The notes beneath the pieces are model-generated. The model was not told the origin of the DNA and made no database searches. It worked only from the letters and a program-made list of their open reading frames with translations. From Orychophragmus violaceus (taxonomy: Eukaryota; Streptophyta; Magnoliopsida; Brassicales; Brassicaceae), in assembly GCA_030180135.1 (NCBI GenBank), contig CM058231.1:50416235-50480234 (forward strand): 64,000 nt of DNA, given 5' to 3'. Both the position numbers and the translations under genes were made by a program. Positions 1-10,789 of this stretch are shown one piece after another. How positions within the stretch are numbered: the stretch's first letter is position 1; each line of letters begins with the position of its first letter.

Positions 1-402
1 CCTTTTTCAGGACAAAGGTGGTATAGTTCCTATGAGAGAGGTGCTAATGTTATGATGGAAGCAATGAATATTAGAATAAGTCTATCCCCTCTTCATGTGG
101 AATTTGAAGCCTTAATATAGGCTATTAAATGTAAGAAGTTTTCTCAACAATATCATATTAAAGTTGAAACCGACTGTTCAGAATTGGTTAAGATAGTGTC
201 GGAACCAGAAGAAAACGCAGCTTTCTCAATTCACCTGGAGGAGTTCGAACGAAGAAAGAAGTACTTTACGACATTCGATCTCAAACACATAGCTTGTATG
301 CAGAATTTGATGGCAGATAATCAAGCATGGAGTGCTCGTCTCAGATCGTCACAGATTTTTCACGTTGGTCCGGGACCACCAACTTGGATTATTGAGAGAT
401 AG
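1..402 (+). pseudogene. LINE RNase H-like domain, C-terminal remnant
   Basis: The plus-strand frame running from base 1 to the stop at 400-402 resembles the RVT_3-type RNase H domain at the C-terminus of plant L1 LINE ORF2 proteins. Visible signs are an acidic residue in an EFEALI stretch, a VETDCSELV strand with the next acidic residue, and a tail ending PGPPTWIIER, a form I associate with Brassicaceae LINE-derived RNase H proteins. A TAG at 118-120 interrupts the frame where Trp is usual (LI*AIKCKK). The 5' part lies outside the window, so this is the 3' end of a LINE that was dead before or after insertion. Alternative: a domesticated RNase H gene, unlikely given the stop. Confidence 0.7.
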
Positions 403-1440
403 GTTCTTTACTGTACTTTGTTTTCAAAAACAGTTGCTACATAAAGAACTTTACTTTTATTAAGGGATTTCATATTAAAATATTTTGCATTTTTGTACGA
501 AGACAAGACTTTAAAAAACATATAAAAACACAAAATAAAAGAAACTAAATGAATTAGGCTTTCTATTCTAATAGGCTCATAAACTACACAACCCAAAAGC
601 CTAACTTTCCCAAAATAATCCCAATACCGAAAAGAAAACCTAAGCGAGAGAGGATGGCCGCCGTCGTGGAGAGGATACAACTGGAAGAGCCGAAGACCGT
701 ACGTCTGGAAACACTGCCACCGAGAAGAGGAAAGACCAAAGCCGCCCGAAACACTGAGAGTGAACTAAGCCGGAAAATGAAAAAAGAAAGACAAAGCCGG
801 GAAACAAAGCACGAGAAGTGATACCTAAGAAAGGGAGAGGAAAGGAGTCCACTTCCTGCTGCTATTGTTGGTCCACCACCGAACGTGATGTCTAGGTGAA
901 CAAAAAGCTTCCCGAGCTACCGCCAGTCCACCACCACCTGTATGAAAACTCCACCACCACATTGCCATTGTCCTCTTGCGAGCAGAGAGGAAGAGCGATA
1001 AACCAAACGAAACATGAAACACTCCCGCGTGCTAACTAAACCGGAAATCAAACCTCACAAAACATTGACATCAAAAAAGAAACGGACCAGCACCACCAGC
1101 CCATTAATCTTAGGAGAGAACCTACCAGAGACGGCGCAAGGAGACGTCAAACACCTGGATCTGGTCCTCACAGATTCAAGAAGATGATGCGCCGTCACCA
1201 TAGACACTTTGTTGTCGACCACCGCAAGATCCAGAGGTTTAGCCATGCCACCAAAACAGGAAAAAGAGAGAGCAAAAACCGTGGAATAATTCCCTACTTG
1301 AGATAAGAAAGCAACAAAAAAACATAGGGGAAGCCCTCCCTGGCGGATAAAGAACACCAAAGAGGCGGATGAGAAATATTAAAAAAAAAAGAAATAAATA
1401 GAGAAAGAAAGGAGGAGAGAATTCAGAGAACGTTTGTCTC
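403..1440. other. Unrecognised sequence following the LINE remnant
   Basis: No gene is supported here. The plus strand is purine-rich and the minus-strand open frames are short, overlapping and low in complexity. It may hold the LINE 3' untranslated tail; an A-rich run lies at about 1,379-1,400, but I could not find a matching target duplication. Confidence 0.4.
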
Positions 1441-2027
1441 CTTTTTAGTATCGAAAATTTTATAAGAAGTTAAGGAACTTTACTTTACAAACAAAGCTTT
1501 AGTGAAAGAAAAATAATAATATTTTAACTTTCTCTCCTTTATCTCTATTGTACTTTTATGAGAGAAAGTTTCAAAAAGAGAGATTTTTTCTTGCTTTTCT
1601 TTTTTTATTGAATCGGAATCTCTTCTGCTTTATTTCTGATGTTAATTTTCAATTTAGTTTTGTTTGATTTTCGACTGAATTCAAATTTAATTGTTTCGTT
1701 TGTTTTTTTCTTTGCGTTAACATGTTTGAACCTTAAGCATGTGTTGTTGTCGTTCGATTTTTACTTCTTATCATCTACTTGTTCATGTTGCATGCTAGAG
1801 TAATGTTTTCATTCCTTTTAAATGGGCTTTGTTAAAGTATATATTTTGGTGGAGTGTTTTTTTGCAACATTTTGGTGGAGTTTCTGTTTTAGATTACGGC
1901 AGTCCATTCTTTGTTGAAACTCGATATAAGTTTTTTTATTAATTTTGGATATATACTAATTTTTAAAGAGATGTGCAGTCCACATACAGACCCTCTTTTG
2001 GGTCTGCAAATTAACCGAAAGCACGAG

Positions 2028-2069
<42 letters not shown>

Positions 2070-2405
2070 ATCCAAAACAATGTAACGTAGTTTCTCGCAG
2101 CAGGTGGATAGAATTCGAAGCTCTGTAATGTACCAAACCAATCTCATTACCAATAGACCACAAAGTTCTAGACAACTCGATACAAGTTGTCTTTCTGAGT
2201 AGTTCCCCATGTTTTTCTCTTTAGGTGATTATGACGACTCTTCGAATGAATTATATCGGCCCAGTTGTGTACGGAGTCATAGGTACTTGATCGGTTAAAA
2301 TTTGTGGGGGTTTTGCGGTGGATGTTTGTCGCCGGTACTCTTTTGTTGCCTTCGTTTTAATCTTATATCTTTTGTGGATATATTGAAGTTTGGATTTTAA
2401 TATTA
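1441..2405. other. AT-rich intergenic DNA, no gene seen
   Basis: Pyrimidine-rich, intron- or leader-like DNA with no sustained reading frame and no recognisable element ends. It lies between the LINE tail and the truncated end of the gypsy element. Confidence 0.4.
2031..2066. repeat. (AT)n microsatellite
   Basis: Eighteen uninterrupted AT units. Short open frames that read through it as alternating Ile/Tyr are artefacts. Confidence 0.95.
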
Positions 2406-2767
2406 CTAGTGTGTGCGGTCAGGCACAATGGTTCTTGGTATCCCAAGTAGCCTCACCATTTCTTTGAAGAACAAATCAGCTATCAGCACAACATCATTGG
2501 TCTTGTTGCATGGAATGCAGTGTGCCATCTTTGAGAACCAGTCTACAATTACAAAGATAGAATCTTTGTGGTTGATCTTTGGTAGCCTAAAACAAAATCC
2601 ATAGAGATATCCACCCATGGTTCATTAGGAATATGAAATGGTAAGTATAAACCGTTTGGACGTAACCTGGATTTAGCCTTTAGGCAAGTGATGCATTTGG
2701 CACAATGTCTCTCCACATCTCTTTTCATGTGTGGCCTGAAGAAGTGCTCCTTAAGAACACTAAACAT
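2406..2767 (-). pseudogene. Gypsy integrase, N-terminal half, frameshifted and truncated
   Basis: Two overlapping minus-strand frames together read as the integrase zinc-binding end (HFFRPHMKRDVERHC followed by AKCITC) and the start of the catalytic core (VDISMDFVLG, first Asp; DSIFVIVDWFSKMAHCIPC; PRTIVPDR, second Asp). The frame changes at roughly 2,590-2,600, where the expected text passes from DFVLG to LPKINHKDS. The similarity ends at 2,406, before the catalytic Glu. Integrase would insert the cDNA copy; this copy cannot. Confidence 0.85.
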
Positions 2768-3427
2768 TTTTTCCCTGCCAAATTACCCATTAAACCACCT
2801 CCATGAGCTTCTTTGGTCAGCAGCTTTCTCATGGATCCTTGGAGAATGCATAGCCTTCTGTCCTTGAAGAAAAACTCATCATGTTGATAGAATGCTCCAA
2901 AGGTTGCCTTGGTTGTTTCTTTGTAGAATCATACACACCTTTGATGTGTTCAAATCCGATGACCTTAGCCTCCATTGTAGATATAAGAGTATGCCTTCTA
3001 GAAAATGCATCAGCTACAATGTTTTAATTGCCAAACTTGTATTTGATCACATAATGGAATGTCTCCACAAACTCCAGTCACCTTGCGTGTCTCTTCTTGA
3101 GATTAGTTTGTCCTCTTAGGTCCTTAAGAGTCTCATGGTCTGTATGAATCACAAACTCTTTAGAAAATAAGTAGTGTTGCCAAGTTTCAAGTGACCTTAC
3201 CAAAGCATAAAGCTCTTTATCATAGGTAGGGTAATTGAGTGTAGCACTACTGAGCTTTTCACTAAAGAATGCTACTGGTCTTCCTCCTTGAGTTAGAACA
3301 GCTCATATTCCTGTTCCAGAGGAATCACATTCAATTTTAAATGGAATGTCAAAGTTAGTAAGTACCAAAACAGGTGCATGGGTTAAGCATTGATTGATCT
3401 TGTTGAAACTTCTTCATGAGCTTGTCC
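2768..3427 (-). pseudogene. Gypsy RNase H and linker, broken by stops
   Basis: The minus-strand translation contains the RT-linked RNase H of Ty3/gypsy elements: PVAFFSEKLSSATLNYPTYD followed by KELYALVRSLETWQHYL, then FVIHTDHETLK and NIVADAFSRR, giving the usual acidic residues. Stop codons fall inside GTGI*AVL and FGN*NIV, and several more occur in the linker toward integrase. It sits directly between the RT and integrase frames as expected for gypsy pol. Confidence 0.78.
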
Positions 3428-4252
3428 CTATACAAAGGTTGTGTTCTTCTTGATCACAGAGGTTAATGGTGCTGCTATTTTGCTGAAACCCTTCACCAAT
3501 ATTCTGTAAAAGCTAGCCAACCCATGGAAACTCCTCACATGCCCGATTGTAGATGGTTTTGGCAACTCTTGGATGGCTTTGATCTTCTCCTCATCTACCT
3601 TTAGTCCCTGTGAACTCACAACAAATCCTAAAAACACCAATTGATCATTGCAGAAGGCACATTTCTTTATCTTTGCATATAAACCTGCTAACCTAAGCGT
3701 GTCTAAAACATGTTCTAGATGTTGTATATGATCATACAAGCATTGGCTATATATCAATATGTCATCAAAATAGACAACTACAAACTTACAAATGTACTGC
3801 CTTATGACATGATTCAAGTGTCTCAAGAGAGTGCTTGGAGCATTTGTAAGTCTAAATGGCATGACAATCCATTCATGGAGCCCCTGAATTATTTTGAATG
3901 ATGTCTTCCATTCATCTCCCTCCTTCATCCTCACTTGGTGATAACCACTCTTCAGATTTATCTTTGAGAAGATAGTGGCTCCACTTAGTTCATCTAGCAT
4001 ATCATCCAGCCTTGCTATTGGATACATGTACTTGATTGTGATGTTGTTTATAGCCCTGCAATCAACATACATTCTCCAAGTACCATCTTTCTTAGGCACC
4101 AACATAATAGGCACGGTACATGGGCTAAGACTCTCCCTGATGTACCCCTTTGACATGAGCTCCTGAACATGTTTCTCCAGCTCCTTAGCTTCTTCAGGGG
4201 TTGACTCTATAGGCTGGTCTATTTGGTAGAGGTGCTCCTGGTACCAAATCAA
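3428..4252 (-). pseudogene. Gypsy reverse transcriptase domain
   Basis: A 274-codon minus-strand frame covers most of the RT fold. Visible blocks are GYIRESLSPCTVPIMLVPKK, the primer-grip lead KINLKSGYHQVRM, the catalytic YFDD in VVVYFDDILIYS, and the thumb motif FLGFVVSSQGLKVDEEKI. The polymerase signature is intact, but at the N-terminal side the frame must shift near 4,197 (an extra C in a C run) to join the protease-linker text reading DLVPGAPLPNRPAYR. The domain would copy element RNA into DNA in cytoplasmic particles. Several substitutions (for example FRLTNAPST for the usual FGLTNAPST) suggest age. Confidence 0.9.
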
Positions 4253-4270
4253 TATGATGCTCTATGCCTC

Positions 4271-4948
4271 TTAGAGGTGGAAGGCCTGAAGGTATGTCTT
4301 CTGGAAAAACATCCTTGAACTGATCCAAGATCGTGTGTACTTCTGTTGTAACTCCTGATCTTCAATTCCTGAAAACAAGATTTCTCTAAATATCATGAGT
4401 AGCACATGTTCTTTATGATCTAAAGATTTTAGAATATTCATTGGATAAATATACAAGCTTGTCTTACTTGCTTTAGCTCCTTTGTCCATAGCTATTTGCA
4501 TGGCATGAACTTCATGTGATGTGGGAGGAGCTAGATTGTGCTTCTTGTTCTGATGAGTGAAGCTGTAGATGTTGGTACGTCCAGTGTGTATGGTCTTCTT
4601 ATCAAACTGCCATGGTCTTCCTAAGAGGATATGGTCTGCTTGTATTGGCACAACATCACACTTTACCTCATCCGTGCACTTGGCTATGCTGAATGGCACC
4701 AAGACTTTCTCATTGATCTTTAGCTTAGTTTCATCATTCAGCCATTTGAGTTGGTATGGCTTTGGATGTTTGGTCTTCTTGAAACCTAGCTTATCAACAA
4801 GATACTTGCTAGCCACGTTAATACAAGAACTACCATCAATGATCAAGCTACACACCTTTGATTCAATGCTACATCTTGTATGAAAGATGTTTTCTCTCTG
4901 AATCGCCTCTGGTTCAAACATAGCACTAAGTGATCTCATGGTCACCAA
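4271..4948 (-). pseudogene. Gypsy aspartic protease region
   Basis: The frame contains SLIIDGSSCINVASKYLVDK, matching the retropepsin active-site loop as found in this gypsy group, where the canonical DSG/DTG appears as IIDGGS or similar. HILLGRPWQFDKK is the characteristic C-terminal flap region. The domain would cleave the gag-pol polyprotein. It lies between the zinc knuckle and RT. The C-terminal part runs out of frame before RT. Confidence 0.82.
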
Positions 4949-4984
4949 GATCTCTCCAGTTTCTGGATAATCAATTACTTCTTC

Positions 4985-6199
4985 TTAAGATTCAGTGTGC
5001 TCTTCCTCTGCCACATATTGTAACTCATACTCCCCATTATCACTTAGAACCATTACCCTCTGGTGTCGAGAGTCTTTTGCATAGTGTTCTTTGCCTTGGC
5101 ATCTGTAGCAAGTAATGTAACGGCTCATTTAGACCTTGTTATGCTATGTTTGGGGTGTATTGGATGAGCTTGGAGAAGCCTTCTTGAACCAGTTGTCTAT
5201 TTCTATAGACTTGCCTTTCTAAACACTCTTTGATGGCTGAGGATTCCAACTAGGTTTGCTTCTGTCGGTGGCAGTAGTCTTCCTCTTGATATGCTGCTCT
5301 GCTTGTATGGCATGGTGCAACAATTCTTCTAGGTTATCATAGTTCTGCCTCTCCATTTTCCTTACAATCCTATCTTGTAAACCATCCAGGAAATGTGCCA
5401 TGAGTGTTTCTTCTGAGTCTTGAACCTCCATACGGTTCCTGAGTGTTTCAAACTCTTCAAAGTACTCTTCGACAGACTTGTGTCCTTGTGAAAGCTTCCA
5501 GAAACGCTTTTGCAAGTCTCTGTAGTAGTAAGCTGGAACATATCTCTTCTTGAGATGAAAATTATTTTCATCCCAGTTGTTGATCATCCCACGCCTTAGT
5601 TTTCTCCTTCCAGACATTTCTCTGTCCCACCAAGTCAGGACATTGTCTGTTAACTGAGCAGCAGCTAAAGACACCTTCCTTGCTTCTGAATGTTGGTAGT
5701 TATCAAATATGTAGTTCATCCTTCTCTCCCAATCAAGATAGGCTTCTGGATTGACCTTTCCAGCAAAGGTAGGAGGCTTAAGCTTAAGATCCTTGCCACA
5801 ATTCATATCCTCTTCTTGGTCTTTATCTCTGCTCTTATGTCTAACATTGCCTATGTTTTGTTCTCTGTCTCTGCCTCTTTGATGTTGCCTCCTAGGCTGA
5901 GGATCTGGTTCTGGATGAAACTCATCCTCCAATTAAGGCATGTCTTCATCAGTCTCTTCTTCAACATGTTGCCATTGTTCTTTGTGGAGGTTTCTGATTG
6001 GTGCTCTAATTGGTGCTGGAGGTATTGGTGCAGGAGGTACTGGTGAAGAAGGTATTATTGCCCTTTGATCTAGTTGTGTCATGCGGTCATTGATGCCTCT
6101 CATGGCTTCCAGTAGCTGGTTCATGGTGATATGAGCTGGTGCAGCTTCCTCTCCTATGTTTATGTACCTGAAAGTTAACACAAGTCTCCAAGGTATCAA
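4985..6199 (-). pseudogene. Gypsy gag with damaged zinc knuckle
   Basis: The retrotransposon gag domain is clear at 5,219-5,932 (AYLDWERRMNYIFDNYQ; VLTWWDREM; SVEEYFEEFETLRNRM; LMAHFLDGLQDRI). An upstream segment (5,933-6,125; MNQLLEAMRGINDRMTQLD and a Pro/Ala-Pro-Ile stretch) is in the same frame, separated by a single TAA at 5,933-5,935. A nucleocapsid knuckle near 5,075-5,115 reads CYRCQGKEHYAKDS, so the last Cys of CX2CX4HX4C is Ser. A stop follows near 4,985. Gag would form the particle shell. Confidence 0.85.
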
Positions 6200-7091
6200 G
6201 AGGTTCTAAACTTCTTTTTTAAGAGTTAAAACAAAGCTATGCACGGTTTAAATCCCTTTGGAAAAGCAAATAAGAGATAAAACTCGGTTTAGTAAGCCTT
6301 AGGAAGATTGGAACCGATTTAGGAAGATTAGGAAAGTTTTTAGGAAAACTGGTTTTATAACTTTCGGAAACAAAAGGGTTTTGGTTTTTAAAATTGGACC
6401 ACGGATTAATTAAAACACTAAACTCCTTTTCTTTTGTTTAAATCAATTTGAAAATGGTTTAGGAAAGTAACAAATAGATTTAGGGCTTTAGGCTTTTAGG
6501 AAAAGTGTTAAGGGCGGCTGGTTCTCTTATGAAAATTCAAACTTTCCTTTTCTTGTTTGCTACACACGGTTTTGATCGAAAATATGGTAAACTAGCTTTA
6601 ACAAAATATGGCAACAACACTTTTTGGGTTTTGTTTAAGTGAAATCGAATCAAAAGCAACAAAACTTCTTCTTTATCTTTTGAGTGTATGAAAAAAAAAC
6701 AGATTAAGAACAATGAAACAAACTTGAAAGAACTTGAAAACTAAGTGATTTCTTTTGGGTTTTTGGGTTTAGAAAAGAAAAACAAACGATTTCTTTTTGG
6801 TTTTTGATGCAAAGTTTTAAAATAAAATGAACTAGATGCAATAGAAGAAACGAGTGCAAGTATGGTGATAAACAAAATGAACTAATGAATCAAGTGCAAG
6901 ACAAAAGAATGATTTTTATGGCTTTTCTTAGATGGATGCAAGCAAATCAGAAACTATGGTTAAGCAGAATGATTAAACAGGCGATTTTTATGAGTTTTGA
7001 TGTAAGATGCAATTGAAACAGAAATTATGAATCTAGATGCAATGAAAACCGAAAGGATAAGAAGTAAATACACCTGATCTCGAACCTTTCC
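6200..7091 (-). other. Gypsy untranslated leader
   Basis: About 0.9 kb between the primer-binding site and gag, rich in GGTTTT/TTTAGG-type low-complexity runs on the plus strand and without a sustained frame. A possible splice acceptor (minus strand AACTTTCAG before GTACATAAAC) lies near 6,170, so gag may have been expressed from a spliced leader. Confidence 0.5.
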
Positions 7092-7103
7092 GCTCTGATA
7101 CCA
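7092..7103 (-). promoter_or_regulatory. Primer-binding site, initiator tRNA-Met type
   Basis: The minus strand reads TGGTATCAGAGC, complementary to the 3' end of plant initiator tRNA-Met. It is two bases inside the 5' LTR end (minus ...CACCA at 7,106). Confidence 0.9.
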
Positions 7104-7105
7104 GA

Positions 7106-7274
7106 TGGTGCAGGCATAAATAGAGATGGATTCAATGCTGCTAGTTGTGTAACTCTCTCAGCCTTGAACATAAGATGAATTTGTTGATAATTGAGGATGG
7201 AGATCAAGCAGCTGGTTGTGTAACACTCTTTGCTTAATCATAATGATGGAATGGATGTGTTGATGGATCGATGG
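7106..7274 (-). repeat. 5' LTR of the gypsy element, inner part
   Basis: The LTR ends in CA on the minus strand two bases from the primer site. The copy is interrupted at 7,274/7,275 by a solo LTR insertion and resumes at 9,181. Confidence 0.7.
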
Positions 7275-9175
7275 TGAAACACCCCATCCCGGCTATAGGC
7301 CCGAGACGAATGTCTCACTGACCAATTCGTTCTAAGTGAGGTTTGTTCCCGAACCTCAACCCTATTCGTTTTATACTTGACCAATTTCAACCAAGCATTC
7401 ATCTTATTCATTCATATGATTTCCGAATTTATTCTAAGGCATTGAGCAATAAGAGAAATAGACATTTTATTAATAACGAAAGGTATCAATACAATGTAGT
7501 CAAACCGCATTATGCTAATAGTATTCGGTCCTAAGTATAATGTCTATCTATTACACCACTCGTCACTCGGTCCTTGTGTCCGCGCCTAGGAGGAATCATC
7601 CCCATGATCCTCCTTGTTTCCTGAAAGCCAAACAATTCTTTATTTCATATTTATTTAAGTTAGACTTAACAACCTAACGTTTAGTTCTATATGATCCCTT
7701 TGAGTTCCCTTTTATAATCGCTTCCCTATATACATTTCCTAAGCCTTATCGTTCCATATACTTATCCAAATCCTCGACCCGAACGTTCGTTAGACTGTCC
7801 GCATCGCGTCCGTATGGTCATTCACGTACGACCGTAAGGTCGCCCGCGTATGTCCGTGCGTTTGTCCTCGTACGCCCGTGTGGTCATTCGCGTGCATCCG
7901 GGACGGGTCAATGTCATGACCGTTCGGTCGCGTTGTGTGTGTACGTACGTATCTTCACGGTTAGACGCGCAACTAACCCGAAGGAAGTCACGGTCGGTCC
8001 GCGATTGCACAACGATCATCCCATGGTCGCGTCAGCCAACCGTCCGCGAACGGTTGCGACTGTCCGCATGAACGGATGCGATCGTTCCGCGGACGGTTAC
8101 GATCGATCCTTACGTTCGCGCGTCGGCCACGCTTAACGATCCGCATCCATCCTTAGACGTTCGCGGTATATGTCCGGATCACGGCTGCCAAGTCACGGCC
8201 GGTCACGGTTTTCAATCCAATCCTCTCGATCGGTTCTTACTGGACTGATCATGTATTTAGTCCCACGGTCTCGGTTTAACCGTCCCCCTAGACAGCCCAT
8301 TTAACCATCCGGACCACATGATCCTTTGCGCCCCAATTATGAATTGAACCGTGCCCAAACCGCTCAAGACCGTTAGACACGACCAAGGCCTTTGGCCGGT
8401 CGTGTTGGCATATATGAACGTTTAAGGCCGAGTATAGGTTCTCCCTATACCGGTCCTACTTAGAAGAAGATGATCAATCCGTCCACAATCAATTCGACCG
8501 TACAACCATTGGTGTGGCCAAGGCCGATAGAGAAAGAGGCGCGGATGTTACCTTGGAGGTTGTGGTCGATTTGCCATGATCCTTGGCCGGTTCTCCAGCC
8601 ATGTTTCCCGATCTTAAACCGCCTTCTTCAACCACCAAACTCCTCTTGATCGCTAACCTTTTTCCTCTTGAAACCGGCCGCTCTCTCTCTCCCTTTATTC
8701 ACGATTTTATGGCCTTTTGCCTTGATGAATTTCTGGGTTTGAACCCTTGTGTATGTGTGTGCGAAAATGACCCCTAAGGGTCCTATTTATAAGCCTAGAA
8801 ATCGCCCATAACCGCCCAAGAGGAAGAGGTGTCTTTGGGCTTGCGAATGGACACAATGGCCATTGGTGTCCATTCGCTTATGGGGGCTTTGATCAGCTAG
8901 TGACACTAGCTGATCAGCTGGTTTCACACTCCACACTCCAGCTTAGCTCAGCTGAGCTGGTACTTCAGTCCTTCAGCTGTTAGCTTGGCCGTTCAGCTTA
9001 TTTGAGCTAAACCCTTCACTTCCCGCTCCTTTCTCTTTAGGTCAAACTCCCGTTCAACTGAGTATGACCATGTTCTGCCCATGGAACACTCTTATAGATC
9101 CTTTGGATCGTGAGTTTTGACTTATGGTTCCATGAACAGCTCGAACGGCCCTTAGGCCGGTTCGGGGATGTTACA
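7275..9175 (-). mobile_element. Solo LTR, 1.9 kb, with intact target duplication
   Basis: The block has LTR-type ends (minus TGTAACATCCCCGAACC... to ...GGGATGGGGTGTTTCA) and is flanked by the perfect 5-bp direct repeat gatgg (7,270-7,274 and 9,176-9,180). There is no primer site, polypurine tract or coding sequence inside, so it is a solo LTR left by LTR-LTR recombination. A TATAAATAGG box on the minus strand near 8,783-8,793 sets the orientation. The middle (7.8-8.2 kb) is unusually rich in CpG (cgtccg, gttcgcg, cgcgtc). Short frames here have no support. Confidence 0.92.
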
Positions 9176-9180
9176 GATGG

Positions 9181-9541
9181 TCACCACAAAAACTATGGAA
9201 TGGTTTTGATAAGACAAAGAAGATATGCTTCTCACACTCTCTCACGAATTCAGACTGGAATGTACCACAAAAGCCCTAATTTATATTAATAAGACAGGGA
9301 AAACGTGAATCTATCCCGAACATTTCCTAAAATACTGGATAAATTGACTCAGATCGGTCTCCCTCAATCGAAGGAACAGAGTTGCTCGGGAAAAAAAGGC
9401 TCTGTTTATTGATCTAGGGTAAAAGATAGGTTTGTCCTTCTAGGGGTCTTTGAAGAAAAATACAATGTAATAAAATTAGACTTCTTGGACTCTAAGACAA
9501 TAAAAATATAATACAGACTCTTATTGAAACTAAAAGACACG
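9181..9541 (-). repeat. 5' LTR of the gypsy element, outer part (end uncertain)
   Basis: Continuation of the interrupted LTR. A minus-strand TTAATATAAATTAGG box near 9,280-9,295 looks like the LTR promoter. The outer boundary is a guess (minus TGTCTTTTAG at about 9,541); no target duplication could be matched because the other end of the element is lost. Confidence 0.45.
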
Positions 9542-9599
9542 CAAACAAAGGAAAAGAGCCATTAGAGAGAAAAGCATATTCAAATGTATTGAAAGACTT

Positions 9600-9955
9600 A
9601 CCTTAGCTTGATCTTGGACGGATTGTATGATTCTTTAGACCGTTAGAAGAATGGTAAACATGGTAAGCTCCTTTATACTCTCTTTGTTTGTTGAATAGGC
9701 TGTAAGCAGGCTGATATTGATACTTGGTCCATCTAGAATGTTGAATAGCTTGTCTCGCATTGTTTCTAAATGGGCCTTGCTTTTGTTACAATCTGCTTGT
9801 TCTTGATCAGAAGTTTCTAAGACAGGTTGGTGCAAATTGAGTAGATGCTCCACTGCTTTGTTAAACTTTTTTCTTAGCACCCTTGTTCCTGATCCTTTTC
9901 TTGGTCCAGCTATAAAAAATGGTAGTTGTGGTTGATTAGATTCTATGGCCTCATC
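9600..9955 (-). pseudogene. Unidentified gene fragment, helical, Lys-rich
   Basis: A minus-strand frame starting at a splice-acceptor-like CTTCAG near 9,955 continues to the stop at 9,635: CDEAIESNQPQLPFFIAGPR, then a basic stretch (KKFNKAVEHLLNLHQP), then a helical region. I do not recognise the family. Upstream of the acceptor the sequence is shared with the repeat copy at 31.1 kb, but downstream it is different, so this is an exon joined to a common upstream segment. Confidence 0.4.
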
Positions 9956-10329
9956 ACACCTGAAGATTGAATTATAATCACATCAGCTTTGTGCAAGTGA
10001 GCATATTAATGGCAATTGATTTAAAATAAGTCACTGGCCATTCCGCTTTCCATTAATCGCATTAGATCTAAAACTTCTTCCTTCTGCCATCTCTAGCAGA
10101 TATATGTTTTATAAGGAAATCATCCACATGATATTAATATATTCTTATATATGCTGATATAAAGTAAGAATCTTTGGTTTACCGGCGTTGTTCCTTGTCA
10201 TTGAACACAATATGTTCATTAGTCCCAGCTTTCTTCAAACCATTTTTCATCTCTTTTTCCAACTAACGTCTATGGTAACCATCAATGTCATAGTACCTGT
10301 GAAAATTCATCAACTACTAATATCGACCA
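9956..10329 (-). repeat. Chimeric gene-like repeat, copy 1, left part
   Basis: Closely similar to 31,120-31,505, sharing exon-like and intron-like blocks. Minus-strand text such as GLKKAGVSERIVFNDEEQR is clearer in the other copy. It is interrupted at 10,329 by the Tat-like element and resumes at 17,323. Confidence 0.8.
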
Positions 10330-10732
10330 TGTTGGATATGAGTTTAGCACCCATTCATAAGTCTATTGGAAATCTTGCCAATTCAATAATTTATTTCAAT
10401 CCAACAGACAAGCCCGCTACGGAGTCCAACGGTCCAGCAAGAAGTCAGCCTTCACATGCTATAAATAGACCCTTCACTCTACATTTTTAGACAGATTGTA
10501 TTCTGTGAAGGTTCCGAGCTGCTCTTATAAAGCTACGATCCCAAGCAACATTTAGGGAGCACGTCATTCGACGGACTCCCACCTCGTACCATCCTGTTCA
10601 TTGTTCGGCTTTGGCCTTAATATTAATAGAACAGTTTCCGACCTCACTTAAAGTTTATCTCTCACCTCGTAGTTCGGACTTCTCTGATCATAACCCGACC
10701 CTTTTGGACTAGATCAAAATTCAGTAACAACA
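10330..10732 (+). repeat. 5' LTR of the Tat-like element
   Basis: 403 bp, TG...CA. A TATA box (GCTATAAATAGA near 10,460) and the downstream start region are conserved in the 3' copy. Confidence 0.92.
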
Positions 10733-10734
10733 AT

Positions 10735-10752
10735 TGGCGCCGTCTGTGGGGA
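10735..10752 (+). promoter_or_regulatory. Primer-binding site TGGCGCCGTCTGTGGGGA
   Basis: Two bases after the LTR. The first nine bases match the complement of the plant tRNA-Asp 3' end; the rest diverges. The same 18 bases are found in the second Tat element at 47,889. Confidence 0.85.
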
Positions 10753-10789
10753 CTTCGGAAACTTTTCTATACTCTAAGACGAAGCCGAA

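Larger units (their letters stand above)
2406..7274 (-). mobile_element. Truncated Ty3/gypsy retrotransposon, chromovirus-like
   Basis: Reading the minus strand from high to low coordinates gives the 5' LTR end, a tRNA-Met-type primer site (7103-7092), a leader, gag, a zinc knuckle, aspartic protease, reverse transcriptase, RNase H and the start of integrase, in the canonical Ty3/gypsy order. It stops at about 2,406 just after the second catalytic Asp of integrase, so the rest of integrase, any chromodomain and the 3' LTR are missing. Stops and frameshifts occur in gag, protease-RT, RNase H and integrase, so it is dead. The integrase and RT wording resembles the CRM/Reina group of chromoviruses, but without the chromodomain the clade is uncertain. 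Confidence 0.88.

Noticed and set aside
408..1360. Minus-strand frames of 60-100 codons
   Set aside because: No recognisable family, no start context and no splice signals; read as noise.
7822..8136. Several frames in the CpG-rich centre of the solo LTR
   Set aside because: Overlapping on both strands, no domain, inside an LTR.
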